64,000 nucleotides of DNA from positions 62,001-126,000 of the forward strand of contig NZ_NEUF01000177.1 of NCBI RefSeq assembly GCF_002910915.1. The letters are read 5' to 3'. How positions within the stretch are numbered: the first letter of the stretch is position 1; the number at the start of each line of letters is the position of its first letter. This stretch comes from Streptomyces sp. SM10 (GTDB taxonomy: Bacteria; Actinomycetota; Actinomycetes; Streptomycetales; Streptomycetaceae). The translations under genes and the position numbers were made by a program. Below the pieces are notes generated by a model, which ran no database searches, had not been told where the DNA came from, and saw only the letters and a program-made list of their open reading frames with translations. This document shows, piece after piece, positions 1 to 8,411 of the stretch.

Positions 1-1987
1 CCACCGCCTCCAGGGAGCGGCCGCAGGATTCGAGCGATGAGGGCAGGTTGACGGCGGCGCGGCTCATGACGCCCACCAGGTGCAGTTCCTCGGCACGGTC
101 GCGGACGGCGTACATCTCGGCGACGCCCTCCTCGACGTCGCCCGCGTCGATGGTGAGCCAGCCCCGGGTGAGCCTGGCGTGCAGTTCGATGGACTCCTCG
201 CCGACGAGCCGTGCGTACTCCACCGCCCGGTCGGCCGCCACGAGGGTCTCGGGCCCCGGCCGGTGCAGGGCGCCCCAGCTCGCGACGGCGGCGAGGACGT
301 CGGCGTGCACCACGGACGGCCGCAGTCCCCGCACCAGGTCCTCGGCGGTGGCCAGTTCCTGCCGGCCGTCGCCCCGGGAGAGGCTCTGCATGAGGAGGGA
401 GCGCTGCACCCAGAACCACGCCGCGCGCAGCGGGTCCCCGTCTCCGTCCAGGATGCGCAGGGCCTTCTTCGCTATGTGCAGGGCCCGTTCGCGGTCACCG
501 CCGAAGCGGGCGGCCACCGTGGCCTCGGCCATCAGGTCGAGATAGCGCAGCGGGTCGCCCGGCTCGCAGCCGCAGCCCGGGTAGGCCTCGGCGTGGTCGA
601 GGGGCCGCAGGGTGGCGCGCACCTCGTCGGGGACGTCGTCCCAGAGCTCCATGGCTCGTTCCAGCAGCCGGAGTTGCTCGTTGTACGCGTAACGCCGTCT
701 GGCCTCAACGGCTGCCCGGAGCACGGCGGGCAGGGCTCTGACCGCGTCGTGCGCGGCGTACCAGTAGCTGGCGAGGCGTGCGGCGCGCTCGTCGGCGCGC
801 ACGAGCGAGGGGTCGGCCTCCAGCGCTTCGGCGTAGCGGCGGTTGAGGCGGGTTCGTTCGCCGGGGAGCAGGTCGTCACTGACGGCCTCGCGGACCAGGG
901 AGTGCCGGAAGCGGTATCCGTCGGTGTCGGGGGCAGGCAGCAGCAGGTTGGCGCCGACGGCGGCCCGCAGCGCTTCGTCGAGGTCGTCCTCGGCGAGGCC
1001 GGCGACGGCGGCGAGGAGCGGGTGCTCGACCGTGGAGCCGCCTTCGGCGATGATCCGGGCGATGCGCTGGGCGTCGTCGGGAAGGGCCTCGACGCGTACG
1101 AGGAGGAGATCGCGCAGCGAGTCGGAGAGCCCGGAACTGTCGCCGCAGCACTCCACGCTCCGGGCGAGCTCCTCGACGAAGAAGGCGTTGCCGTCGGAGC
1201 GTTCGAAGATGTCGTCGACCAGGGAGGGGTCCGGGACCATGGCGAGGATCCCGGTGAGCTGCCGGCCGACCTCGGCGCGGCTGAAGCGGTCGATCTCGAC
1301 CCGGCGGACGGTACGGAGGCGGTCCAGCTCGGCGAGGAGCGGGCGCAGGGGGTGGCGGCGGTGGACGTCGTCCGCGCGGTACGTGGCGATCACGACGAGC
1401 CTGCCGTTGCGCAGGGCGCGGAAGAGGTAGGCGAGCAGGTGCCGCGTGGAGGCGTCGGCCCAGTGCAGGTCCTCCAGGACGAGGACGACCGTCCGGGTCG
1501 CCGAGATGCGTTCCAGCAGCCGGGCCGCGAGTTCGAAGAGCCGGGCGGTGCCGTGTTCGTCGTTGGCCGCGCGGTCGGCCTCGCCCAGTTCGGGCAGCAG
1601 CCGGGCGAGCTCGCCCTCCTGCCCGGCCAGTGCCTCGGCCAGTTCGTCCGGCAGTGCGCGGCGCAGGGCCCGGAGCGCCGTGGCGAACGGGGCGTAGGGC
1701 AGGCCGTCGGCCCCGATCTCCACGCACCCGCCGACCGCGACGACGGCCTCGCGGCGGCGGGCCGCCGCGAGGAACTCCTCGACCAGCCGGGTCTTGCCGA
1801 CGCCCGCCTCGCCGCCGAGGAGCATGGCCTGGGGCTCTCCGGCGGCGGCACGGGCGAGCGTGTCGGTGAGCGCGGCGAGCTCCCCGGTCCGGCCGACGAA
1901 GACGGGGCTGACGGTGTTGGTCTCCACGCCGCCGAGCATCGCATACGCGTACGACACCCCGGCCACCGTTTTACGCAGGACGTCCAT
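1..1987 (-). CDS. LuxR-family (LAL-type) ATPase regulator, C-terminus outside window
   Basis: Large STAND-type ATPase regulator, open from position 1987 to the window edge (about 662 residues seen). The N-terminus carries an AAA/ATPase module: P-loop GGEAGVGKT at about residues 58-66 and a Walker B-like segment VVLVLEDLHWAD at about 167-178, followed by a helical, TPR-like region. This is the architecture of MalT/LAL regulators, which end in a LuxR helix-turn-helix; that part would lie beyond the left edge, so the DNA-binding domain is inferred. The ATG at 1987 lies two bases after the stop of the small upstream gene, suggesting coupled translation. An in-frame ATG at 1939 is an alternative start. 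Ligand and targets are unknown. Confidence 0.85.
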   Translation of the reverse strand, partial: MDVLRKTVAGVSYAYAMLGGVETNTVSPVFVGRTGELAALTDTLARAAAGEPQAMLLGGEAGVGKTRLVEEFLAAARRREAVVAVGGCVEIGADGLPYAPFATALRALRRALPDELAEALAGQEGELARLLPELGEADRAANDEHGTARLFELAARLLERISATRTVVLVLEDLHWADASTRHLLAYLFRALRNGRLVVIATYRADDVHRRHPLRPLLAELDRLRTVRRVEIDRFSRAEVGRQLTGILAMVPDPSLVDDIFERSDGNAFFVEELARSVECCGDSSGLSDSLRDLLLVRVEALPDDAQRIARIIAEGGSTVEHPLLAAVAGLAEDDLDEALRAAVGANLLLPAPDTDGYRFRHSLVREAVSDDLLPGERTRLNRRYAEALEADPSLVRADERAARLASYWYAAHDAVRALPAVLRAAVEARRRYAYNEQLRLLERAMELWDDVPDEVRATLRPLDHAEAYPGCGCEPGDPLRYLDLMAEATVAARFGGDRERALHIAKKALRILDGDGDPLRAAWFWVQRSLLMQSLSRGDGRQELATAEDLVRGLRPSVVHADVLAAVASWGALHRPGPETLVAADRAVEYARLVGEESIELHARLTRGWLTIDAGDVEEGVAEMYAVRDRAEELHLVGVMSRAAVNLPSSLESCGRSLEAV

Positions 1988-1989
1988 CG

Positions 1990-2163
1990 TCACGCGGCGT
2001 GGACGAACCAGCTCCGGTTCTTTCCCACCTGCCCCTCGGTGTCGTCCCGTCCGGCACGGCGCAGGGCGCGGCGGGCGAGCACCGCCTGACGGACGGTGCG
2101 CCGCTCCTGGGCCAGGCGGATCAGCTCGGCGGAGGCGATCCGGTGGAGTTCGTACTCGTACAT
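1990..2163 (-). CDS. Small conserved-type hypothetical protein, 57 aa
   Basis: Short basic protein beginning MYEYELHRIASAEL, with a helical arginine-rich middle (RLAQERRTVRQAVLARRALRR). No domain is recognised. The ATG at 2163 is preceded by GGGAGA at a good distance. A longer in-frame extension upstream runs through the inverted repeat at 2185-2225 and is unlikely to be translated. The stop is two bases from the start of the LuxR-type regulator, so the two genes probably share a transcript. Proteins of this size and style recur in Streptomyces, but no function is known to me. Confidence 0.6.
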   Translation of the reverse strand: MYEYELHRIASAELIRLAQERRTVRQAVLARRALRRAGRDDTEGQVGKNRSWFVHAA

Positions 2164-2184
2164 GGTGTTCTCCCTGATGAGAAA

Positions 2185-2225
2185 CGAGAGTGGGGGCACG
2201 GCTTCTTGCCGTGCCCCCACTCTCG
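2185..2225. terminator. Perfect 18-bp inverted repeat, hairpin between two minus-strand genes
   Basis: Two perfect 18-base arms (2185-2202 and 2208-2225) enclose the loop TTCTT. On the minus strand the stem is followed by TTTC. It lies downstream of the membrane protein gene ending at 2345 and upstream of the small gene starting at 2163, so it most likely terminates the former; an attenuator role for the latter is possible. Confidence 0.6.
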
Positions 2226-2344
2226 TCTGCCAGGGGGTGCCGCCACATCGGGCGTGTGCCGCATCTCGGCGGGTGGGGGTCCTTAGGCCCGGGTGGGGGA
2301 TGCCTTAGGGCCTCTCGTCTGGATCATGCCGGGCTCGTGAGGCC

Positions 2345-3019
2345 TCAGCCTCCTGCGGCGGCGGACGGCATGGCGACGAAGAGGTCGAAGTACATGCCCA
2401 CGGAGATCAGTACGCCGAGCACGCCGAGCGCGATGCCCGCGACGGCGACGGAGCGGACCCAGCCCGCCTGCGGGCGGAGCGAGGGGGTGCCGAAGGCCGG
2501 GCGGACCAGCACGAAGACGCCGACGATCAGCGCGAGCAGCGCGAAGAGCCCGTTGACGAGGGCCGTGCTGTGCCAGGCGTCACCGTAGATCTCGGAGATC
2601 TGCTGGGCGGCGCTGCCGCCGCCGGAGGTCTTGATCTGGCCGATCAGGGTCTCGCGCTCCGCGGCGACGCGGCCGGTCCACGCGCCCGAGAGCGAGACGA
2701 TGCCGAGTCCTGCGGACACGAGGGCCGCGGCTCCGGTGCCGACCCCGGAGGCCGCCGCGGCCTCCGCCTCGGCGAAGGGGTCGGGCTCCAGGTCGGCCTC
2801 CAGGCCGTCCTCCGTGGCCGCGTCCTCCGCCGCCGCGTCCGTCGCGGCCACGTCCATCGCGGTCACGTCCGACGGCGTCACACCCGGTGCGACGCCGTCC
2901 GGCACGGCGTCCTCGGTGGGGCCGGCCTTCGTCGTCACGTCAGGTGCGGCGGCGGTCACGTCCGCCGCCTTCTTCTCCTCGGTGTCGCCAGTGGTCGGGG
3001 GGGTGGGGGAGGTCTTCAT
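2345..3019 (-). CDS. Membrane protein with long acidic, Ala/Asp/Thr-rich N-terminus, 224 aa
   Basis: The first ~105 residues are low complexity (runs of Asp, Ala, Thr, Val and Pro such as VTAMDVAATDAAAEDAATED). They are followed by hydrophobic segments at about residues 108-125, 155-175 and 190-212, consistent with a cytoplasmic tail and two or three membrane spans. No enzymatic motif is visible. ATG at 3019 is used here; a GTG three codons upstream (3028) is equally possible because neither has a strong ribosome binding site. The hairpin at 2185-2225 is its probable terminator. Function unknown. Confidence 0.65.
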   Translation of the reverse strand: MKTSPTPPTTGDTEEKKAADVTAAAPDVTTKAGPTEDAVPDGVAPGVTPSDVTAMDVAATDAAAEDAATEDGLEADLEPDPFAEAEAAAASGVGTGAAALVSAGLGIVSLSGAWTGRVAAERETLIGQIKTSGGGSAAQQISEIYGDAWHSTALVNGLFALLALIVGVFVLVRPAFGTPSLRPQAGWVRSVAVAGIALGVLGVLISVGMYFDLFVAMPSAAAGG

Positions 3020-3069
3020 GCGCCGCACGCTAGGGGGCCCGGATGAGAACCTCCTTAACACTGCGCGCC

Positions 3070-3624
3070 TCAGCCCCGTGCGGTACGCCATTCGGGCGCC
3101 AGGACGGCCCAGATCTCCTCGTCGTGACGCGTGCCGCGGTACGGGTAGGCCTCGCGCAGGACGCCTTCGCGGGTCATGCCCAGCCGCTCGGCCACCGCGA
3201 CGCTGCGCTTGTTGGCGGAGGAGGCGACCCACTCCACCCGGTGCATGCCGCGCACGTCGACGGCCCAGTCGATCAGGGCCCGGGACGCGCGGGTGACCAG
3301 GCCCCGGCCCTCCGCGGCGGCCTCCAGCCAGCAGCCGATCTCGCAGTTGCCGTTCTCCGCCTCGAATATCCGGAAGAGGACGCCGCCGACCAGGGTGCCG
3401 TCCAGCCAGATGCCGTGGAGCCGTCCGGTGTCGGCCGCCTGCTTGTCCGCGTACCGCTGGAGCAGCGCCCGTGCGGAGGCCAGGTCCGTGGCTGCGGCGG
3501 CGAACGGGATCCAGGGGTCGACCAGGGCGCGCGCCCGGTCCATGTGGGCGAGGAACTCCTCCGCCTGCCAGGGCTCCAGCGGGCGGAGCTCCGCCCCGTC
3601 CTCGCCCAGTGACACCGTGAACAC
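3070..3624 (-). CDS. GNAT-family N-acetyltransferase (RimJ/RimL-like), 184 aa
   Basis: Predicted acetyl-CoA-dependent acetyltransferase. The reading frame shows the GNAT/RimJ pattern: an ELRPLEPWQAEEFLAHMDRA start, a central strand with GIWLDGTLVGGVLF, the acetyl-CoA binding loop region EAAAEGRGLVTRASRALIDW, and the C-terminal SSANKRSVAVAERLGMTREG signature. This subgroup acetylates the amino terminus of ribosomal proteins or small amines; the actual substrate cannot be told. A GTG start at 3624 is chosen because GAGGAG lies about eight bases upstream. It is 28 bases from the end of the MMPL gene on the same strand, so co-transcription is likely. Confidence 0.85.
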   Translation of the reverse strand: MFTVSLGEDGAELRPLEPWQAEEFLAHMDRARALVDPWIPFAAAATDLASARALLQRYADKQAADTGRLHGIWLDGTLVGGVLFRIFEAENGNCEIGCWLEAAAEGRGLVTRASRALIDWAVDVRGMHRVEWVASSANKRSVAVAERLGMTREGVLREAYPYRGTRHDEEIWAVLAPEWRTARG

Positions 3625-3652
3625 AGTGGCTCTCCTCGGTCCTCGTGATGCC

Positions 3653-5872
3653 TCAGCGAACGCGCTGCTCGGCCGGCCGGCCGGCGTCGTCGGCGCGCTC
3701 CCCCGGAATCTTCGCACGCGGTGCGGTGCGGTCCGGCAGCTCGATGCTGATGCGGGGGAGCAGCCTGTCCAGCCGCGCCGGCAGCCACCAGTTCGCGCCG
3801 CCGAGCAGGTGCATCAGGGCCGGCACGAGCAGGGTGCGCAGGACGAAGGCGTCGAGTGCGACGGCGGCGGCCAGCGCGATGCCGAACATCGCTATGACAC
3901 GGTCGCCGCTGAGCACGAAGGCGAGGAAGACCGAGATCATGATCACCGCGGCCGAGTTGATCACCCGGCCGGTCTCGGTGAGCCCCACCCGCACGGACCG
4001 GCGGTTGTCCCCGGTCTCCAGCCACTCCTCGTACATCCGGCCGACGAGGAAGACCTGGTAGTCCATCGACAGCCCGAAGAGCACCGAGACCATGATCACG
4101 GGAAGGAAGGGCTCGACGGGCCCCGCACTGCCGAGCCCCAGGAGCTCGCTCCCCCAGCCCCACTGGAAGACCGCGACGACGACGCCGAAGGAGGCGGCGA
4201 CCGCGGCCACGTTCATCACGGCGGCCTTGAGGGGAACGGCGAGAGAGCGGAACGCCAGCAGCAGGAGCAGGCAGCCGAGCGCGACGACCACCCCGACGAA
4301 GAGCGGCAGCTTGCCGATGATGATCTCCGCGAAGTCGTCGTAGCTCGCCGTCACCCCGCCCACGTGGATCCGGAGCGAGGTGGTGTCCCCCACGGGCGGC
4401 AGGACGTCCTGCCGCAGCCGGTCGACGAGGTCGCTGGTCCGCTGCGACTGCGGCGCGGACTCCGGGACGACGGTGATGAACCCGGTGTCGCCGCTGCCGT
4501 TGTACGTCACCGGAGTCACCGACGCGACGCCGTCGGTACCCCGCAGCACGGAGGGCAGGCCGTCCAGGGCGAGCCGGTCGTCCGCACCGTCCAGGTGGGC
4601 GGCCACCGTCAGGGGTCCGTTGACGCCGGGCCCGAAGCCGTCGGCCAGGAGGTCGTACGCCTGCCGGGTGGTCGTCCCGGCGGGACTGTTGCCCTGGTCG
4701 GACGTGCCCAGGTGCAGGGAGAGGGTGGGCACCGCGAGCAGGGCCATGACGGCGGCGGCCGCCGCGCCGAGCAGGCGCGGGTGCCGCTCGACGAAGGCCG
4801 ACCAGCGGGCCGCGAAGCCGGTCGTGCGGTCCCGCTGCGGACCGTGCTCGGCGAGCCGCCGGCGTTCACGCCGGCTCAGGGCCCTCATGCCTATGAAGGA
4901 GAGGAGTGCGGGCAGCAGGGTCACCGAGGCGGCGACGGTCAGCACCACGGTGAGGCAGGCGGCGATCGCCACCCCGTCGAGGAAGCCGAGCCGCAGGACC
5001 AGCATGCCCAGCAGCGCGACGCAGACGGTGGCTCCGGCGAAGACGACGGCACGCCCGGTCGTCGCGACGGCGTTCTGCGCCGCTTCGGCGACGGACAGGC
5101 CGCGCCGGAGTCCCCGGCGGTGCCGGGTGACGATGAAGAGGGCGTAGTCGATGCCGACGCCGAGCCCGACGAGCATGCCCAGCATCGGCGCGAAGTCGGC
5201 GACGGTCATGACGTGTCCGAGGAGCACGATACCGGCGTAGGCCGTACCGACGGAGACGAGGGCGGTGGCGACGGGCAGCAGGCTGGCGGCGAGCGAACCG
5301 AAGGCGAGGAAGAGGACGGCCCCGGCGACGACCACTCCGACGGCCTCGCTGAGATGGACGGAGGGCGCTTCGGTCAGCGCGGCGGCGGTACCGCCGGTCT
5401 CGACCTGGAGCCCGTCGCCCGCCGCGGCCCGGGCGGTGTCGACCAGGGCCCGCGCCTGCTCCGGCGGGATCTCGCCGGCCCGGTGGGTGAAGGTGACCGT
5501 GGCGTAGGCGGTCCTCCCGTCCGCGCTGATCTGTCCCTGGGCCGATGTCCCGTAGGGGCCGGCGACGTCGCCGACCCCGGGCAGCGCGCCGATCGTGTGC
5601 AGTGTCCTGGTCATCGTCCGCTCGACTCCGGCGTCGCGGACGGTGGAGCCGGGGGTGTGCCAGACGACCGTGCCGGTGTCGCCGCCGAGGTCCTTGAACC
5701 CTGCCTGGAGGAGTTCTCCCGCGCGGCCCGACTCGGTGCCCGGTACCTCGTAGTCGTTGGAGTACGCGGAGCCCGCGAACCCCGCCGCGGCGGCCGCGCC
5801 CCCGAGGGCGCACAGCCAGATGAGGACGGCGGCGAGGCGGTGCCTGAGACACCAGCGTGCGATGGCGGCCAA
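3653..5872 (-). CDS. MMPL/RND-family membrane transporter, 739 aa
   Basis: RND-superfamily permease of the MMPL type, which exports lipids or other hydrophobic compounds in actinobacteria. Two similar halves are visible: each has one N-terminal span, a large extracytoplasmic domain and a cluster of five to six membrane segments. The second half contains the GLSMDYQVFLVGRMYEEW block and the first the GVGIDYALFIVTRHRRGL block, both signatures of the family. The start is taken as TTG at 5872, preceded by AGGAG; the longer in-frame extension to 5971 has no ribosome binding site and poor codon usage. Substrate unknown. Confidence 0.88.
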   Translation of the reverse strand: MAAIARWCLRHRLAAVLIWLCALGGAAAAAGFAGSAYSNDYEVPGTESGRAGELLQAGFKDLGGDTGTVVWHTPGSTVRDAGVERTMTRTLHTIGALPGVGDVAGPYGTSAQGQISADGRTAYATVTFTHRAGEIPPEQARALVDTARAAAGDGLQVETGGTAAALTEAPSVHLSEAVGVVVAGAVLFLAFGSLAASLLPVATALVSVGTAYAGIVLLGHVMTVADFAPMLGMLVGLGVGIDYALFIVTRHRRGLRRGLSVAEAAQNAVATTGRAVVFAGATVCVALLGMLVLRLGFLDGVAIAACLTVVLTVAASVTLLPALLSFIGMRALSRRERRRLAEHGPQRDRTTGFAARWSAFVERHPRLLGAAAAAVMALLAVPTLSLHLGTSDQGNSPAGTTTRQAYDLLADGFGPGVNGPLTVAAHLDGADDRLALDGLPSVLRGTDGVASVTPVTYNGSGDTGFITVVPESAPQSQRTSDLVDRLRQDVLPPVGDTTSLRIHVGGVTASYDDFAEIIIGKLPLFVGVVVALGCLLLLLAFRSLAVPLKAAVMNVAAVAASFGVVVAVFQWGWGSELLGLGSAGPVEPFLPVIMVSVLFGLSMDYQVFLVGRMYEEWLETGDNRRSVRVGLTETGRVINSAAVIMISVFLAFVLSGDRVIAMFGIALAAAVALDAFVLRTLLVPALMHLLGGANWWLPARLDRLLPRISIELPDRTAPRAKIPGERADDAGRPAEQRVR

Positions 5873-6065
5873 CGGAGGCGCTCCTGAGGGTTCGTGGAGA
5901 TTTATCCGAAGTTCATGGGACAACTCATGGAAAACCTCACATGACCTGAGAACAGTCACTCTGACAGCCAACCGTGATCCTGGGCCTCATTCGTGTCCAG
6001 GGTCACACCATTGCTCCGCTCACGTGCGGCCGCACCCCGGCCCCCGGAGGCCGCCGTCGCCGTGC
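5873..6065. promoter_or_regulatory. Upstream region of MMPL operon, AT-richer, probable promoter
   Basis: This stretch upstream of the MMPL gene is clearly AT-richer than its surroundings and contains the small dyad GTCACTCTGAC near 5955-5965. It presumably holds the promoter of the MMPL-acetyltransferase unit, but I cannot place a convincing -35/-10 pair. No gene is seen here. Confidence 0.3.
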
Positions 6066-6109
6066 CCTCGCGGAGCGGCACGTCCGGCCGGACGTGCCGC
6101 TCCGCGAGG
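6066..6109. terminator. Perfect 44-bp palindrome downstream of phospholipase C
   Basis: Arms 6066-6087 and 6088-6109 are perfectly complementary with no spacer. It begins ten bases after the phospholipase C stop codon, so it is its likely terminator, and it also separates that gene from the next minus-strand unit. A gapless 22-bp stem is unusually long. Confidence 0.7.
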
Positions 6110-6119
6110 AGTCGCCCGC

Positions 6120-8231
6120 TCAGCCGGTGACGCTCGCCCTGCCGTTCTCGATGTGCCCCATCAGCCGGCGCCGGAAGGAGCCCTCGCCGTCGGCCGTCAC
6201 CAGGAGGTCGTACCAGCCGTGGGCGTCGGCCGCGGAGTGCACGAGGGTGCGGCTGCGCCCGGGCTTGACCCTGACCGTGCGGCTCCAGTCCCGCAGGTCG
6301 TCCTCGTCGACGTAGCCGAGCGGCCTGACGGTGTAGGTCAGTGTCCGCCGGCCGTTGTTGCGCAGTGTGAGGTGCAGGTCGCGCTCGCGGGCGTCGATGC
6401 GGGAGGCCACCTCGGCGATGCCGTCGGCCGGCCCTTCGAACTCCCGCCGGAAGCCGTTCGGGCCGGTGACCGTGAAGCGGTACCCCTCACCCGTCAGGGG
6501 CACCGTCCAGCGACCGGTGCTGCCGACGTCCTGGTGCTGCGGGGCCGGGAACTCCTGCGCGTAGGGGTAGAGCGCGAAGTGCGCGGAGGACCTGCCGGTG
6601 TTGCTGAGGGCCACCCGCAGCTCCCCGCCCACCCGCCTCGCCTCCGCGTCGGGCTGGTACGGCAGGGGCCTGGCCGGGCGGCTGCCCGGCTCCTGGACGG
6701 GCATGCGCTGGACGGCCGGGGGCCTCGGCTGCCAGCGTCCGCCGAACGGCGGAATCGCGGCGGGACGCTCCGACTCCGGCTGCCGCCGGGCGCGGGTGAA
6801 GTCGAAGGCGGAGGTGAGGTCGCCGGTGACCTGGCGGCGCCAGTCGCCGATGTTGGGCTCCTTCACCCCCGTCCAGCGCTCCAGGAGGCGGATCACGGAG
6901 GTGTGGTCGAAGACCTCGGAGCAGACGTGGCCGCCGACCGTCCAGGGCGAGACGACCAGGAGCGGCACCCGCACCCCGAGCCCCGTCGGTCTGCCTTCCC
7001 ACTGCTCCTCGGTCACCTCGGCGGGGGCGACGGGCGGCGGCACGTGGTCGAAGAAGCCGTCGTTCTCGTCGTAGGTGATGAGGACGACCGTGCGCCGCCA
7101 GACGTCGGGGTTCCGGCCGAGCGCGTCCAGGATCTTGTAGACGATCGTCGCGCTGTGCACCGGCGAGGAGACGCTCGGATGCTCCGAGTCCACGGCCGAC
7201 GGGACCAGGTAGGAGACCTCGGGCAGTGTCCCCTCCGCCACGTCCTGGGCGAAAGCGTCGGCGAGCGTTCCCGTCCCGACCCGGCGGAGCCCCCGCTCGA
7301 AGAGGCTGCGCTCGGCCGGCGTCAGGGCGGCGACGCCTTCGTCGAGCAGGGCGAGCAGCCGCTCGCGCTCGTCCGCCTCCTGGGCGTCGCGCACCGCCGC
7401 GTAGAAGGACTCCATGTAGGTGTGCCCGCCGGTGTTCACCAGCGCCTTGCGGGCGAGTGCCTTGAAGGTGGTGAAGAACTCGATCTGGTTGTCGGTGAAG
7501 TTCTCCCACTCGGTGTACGTCTTCCAGCTCCGCCCGGCCTTCTCCAGCCGTTCGGCGTAGGTGCCCCAGCCGTATCCGGGGTGGGTGCCCTCGTCGTAGG
7601 CGTCGTTGCCCACGGCCCGCCTGCCGTCCGCCTCGTCACCCGTCCTCCCGCTCCACAGGTGGTTGCGGTTCGGGCTGGTGGAGGTGTGGATCGAGGAGTG
7701 GTAGGCGTCGCAGACGGTGAAGGTGTCGGCGAGCTCGTAGTGCAGCGGGATGTCCCGGCGGTCGTAGTAGGCCATGGTCGCGGCCGACTTCGCGGTGATC
7801 CAGCCGTTCATCCAGCCGCCGGCCCAGGCCTTGGCGCCGCCGCTCCAGGAGTGGTCGAGGGCACCGATGTACTGCAGGTCCTTCTGCTGGGCCTCGGCGG
7901 CCCCGCGTACGGGGAAGGGCAGGACGGTGGTCCCCGCCGGCCCGGGCTGCTCGAAGACGGGCGTACCGGAGGGGAGTTCGATCGCATTGCGGTCGGCGAA
8001 GCCGCGCACCCCGCGCAGCGTCCCGAAGTAGTGGTCGAAGGAACGGTTCTCCTGCATGAGGATCACCACATGCTCGACGGCGTCCAGCCCGTCACCAGCG
8101 GCTTTCCCGCCGACGGGCTGCGCGGCGATGGCCGCCTGGAGCGATGGCGGCAGGAACGATCCCGCCGCTGCGGCGCCGAGCGCACCGCCGCCGAGCGCGA
8201 AGAGCCGCCGTCGTGACATGTCCGTGGTCAA
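6120..8231 (-). CDS. Phosphocholine-specific phospholipase C, Tat-exported, 703 aa
   Basis: Secreted phosphoesterase of the bacterial PLC/acid phosphatase family, cleaving the headgroup of phosphatidylcholine or sphingomyelin. The N-terminus has a twin-arginine signal (MSRRRLFALGGGALGAAAAG), then the family signature MQENRSFDHYFG at about residues 59-70. The ITYDENDGFFDHVPPP block at about 385-400 is the second metal-site region. The last ~200 residues look like the paired C-terminal domains of this family. A TTG start at 8231 is used because GGGAGG lies five bases upstream; the internal ATG four codons later is the alternative. Tat export fits folding with metal in the cytoplasm. Likely role is phosphate or choline scavenging. 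Confidence 0.9.
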   Translation of the reverse strand: MTTDMSRRRLFALGGGALGAAAAGSFLPPSLQAAIAAQPVGGKAAGDGLDAVEHVVILMQENRSFDHYFGTLRGVRGFADRNAIELPSGTPVFEQPGPAGTTVLPFPVRGAAEAQQKDLQYIGALDHSWSGGAKAWAGGWMNGWITAKSAATMAYYDRRDIPLHYELADTFTVCDAYHSSIHTSTSPNRNHLWSGRTGDEADGRRAVGNDAYDEGTHPGYGWGTYAERLEKAGRSWKTYTEWENFTDNQIEFFTTFKALARKALVNTGGHTYMESFYAAVRDAQEADERERLLALLDEGVAALTPAERSLFERGLRRVGTGTLADAFAQDVAEGTLPEVSYLVPSAVDSEHPSVSSPVHSATIVYKILDALGRNPDVWRRTVVLITYDENDGFFDHVPPPVAPAEVTEEQWEGRPTGLGVRVPLLVVSPWTVGGHVCSEVFDHTSVIRLLERWTGVKEPNIGDWRRQVTGDLTSAFDFTRARRQPESERPAAIPPFGGRWQPRPPAVQRMPVQEPGSRPARPLPYQPDAEARRVGGELRVALSNTGRSSAHFALYPYAQEFPAPQHQDVGSTGRWTVPLTGEGYRFTVTGPNGFRREFEGPADGIAEVASRIDARERDLHLTLRNNGRRTLTYTVRPLGYVDEDDLRDWSRTVRVKPGRSRTLVHSAADAHGWYDLLVTADGEGSFRRRLMGHIENGRASVTG

Positions 8232-8359
8232 GTGAGCCTCCCGATTCCGTATCTACGGCGGGAAACTAGTCAGGCCGGATGGCTGCGGGAAGACCGCGGC
8301 GGGGCCTGGCGGTGAACGTCCGCACCGGTGCGGCGCCGCCGGCCGGCGCGGGACGCGAA

Positions 8360-8396
8360 AGGGGCGGTGCACCCGGTCAACGGGTGCACCGCCCCT
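8360..8396. terminator. Terminator of the gat operon
   Basis: Two perfect 16-base arms (8360-8375, 8381-8396) with loop GTCAA, starting 16 bases after the gatB stop and followed on the minus strand by TTTCG. It is the expected Rho-independent-like end of the gat transcript. Confidence 0.8.
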
Positions 8397-8411
8397 CGGA
8401 CGTGCCGGGGA

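Noticed and set aside
80..2089. 669-codon plus-strand open frame
   Set aside because: Antisense shadow of the LuxR-type ATPase gene; its translation has no domain, while the minus strand shows Walker motifs.
3176..5887. 903-codon plus-strand open frame
   Set aside because: Antisense shadow of the MMPL and acetyltransferase genes, a common effect of high GC.
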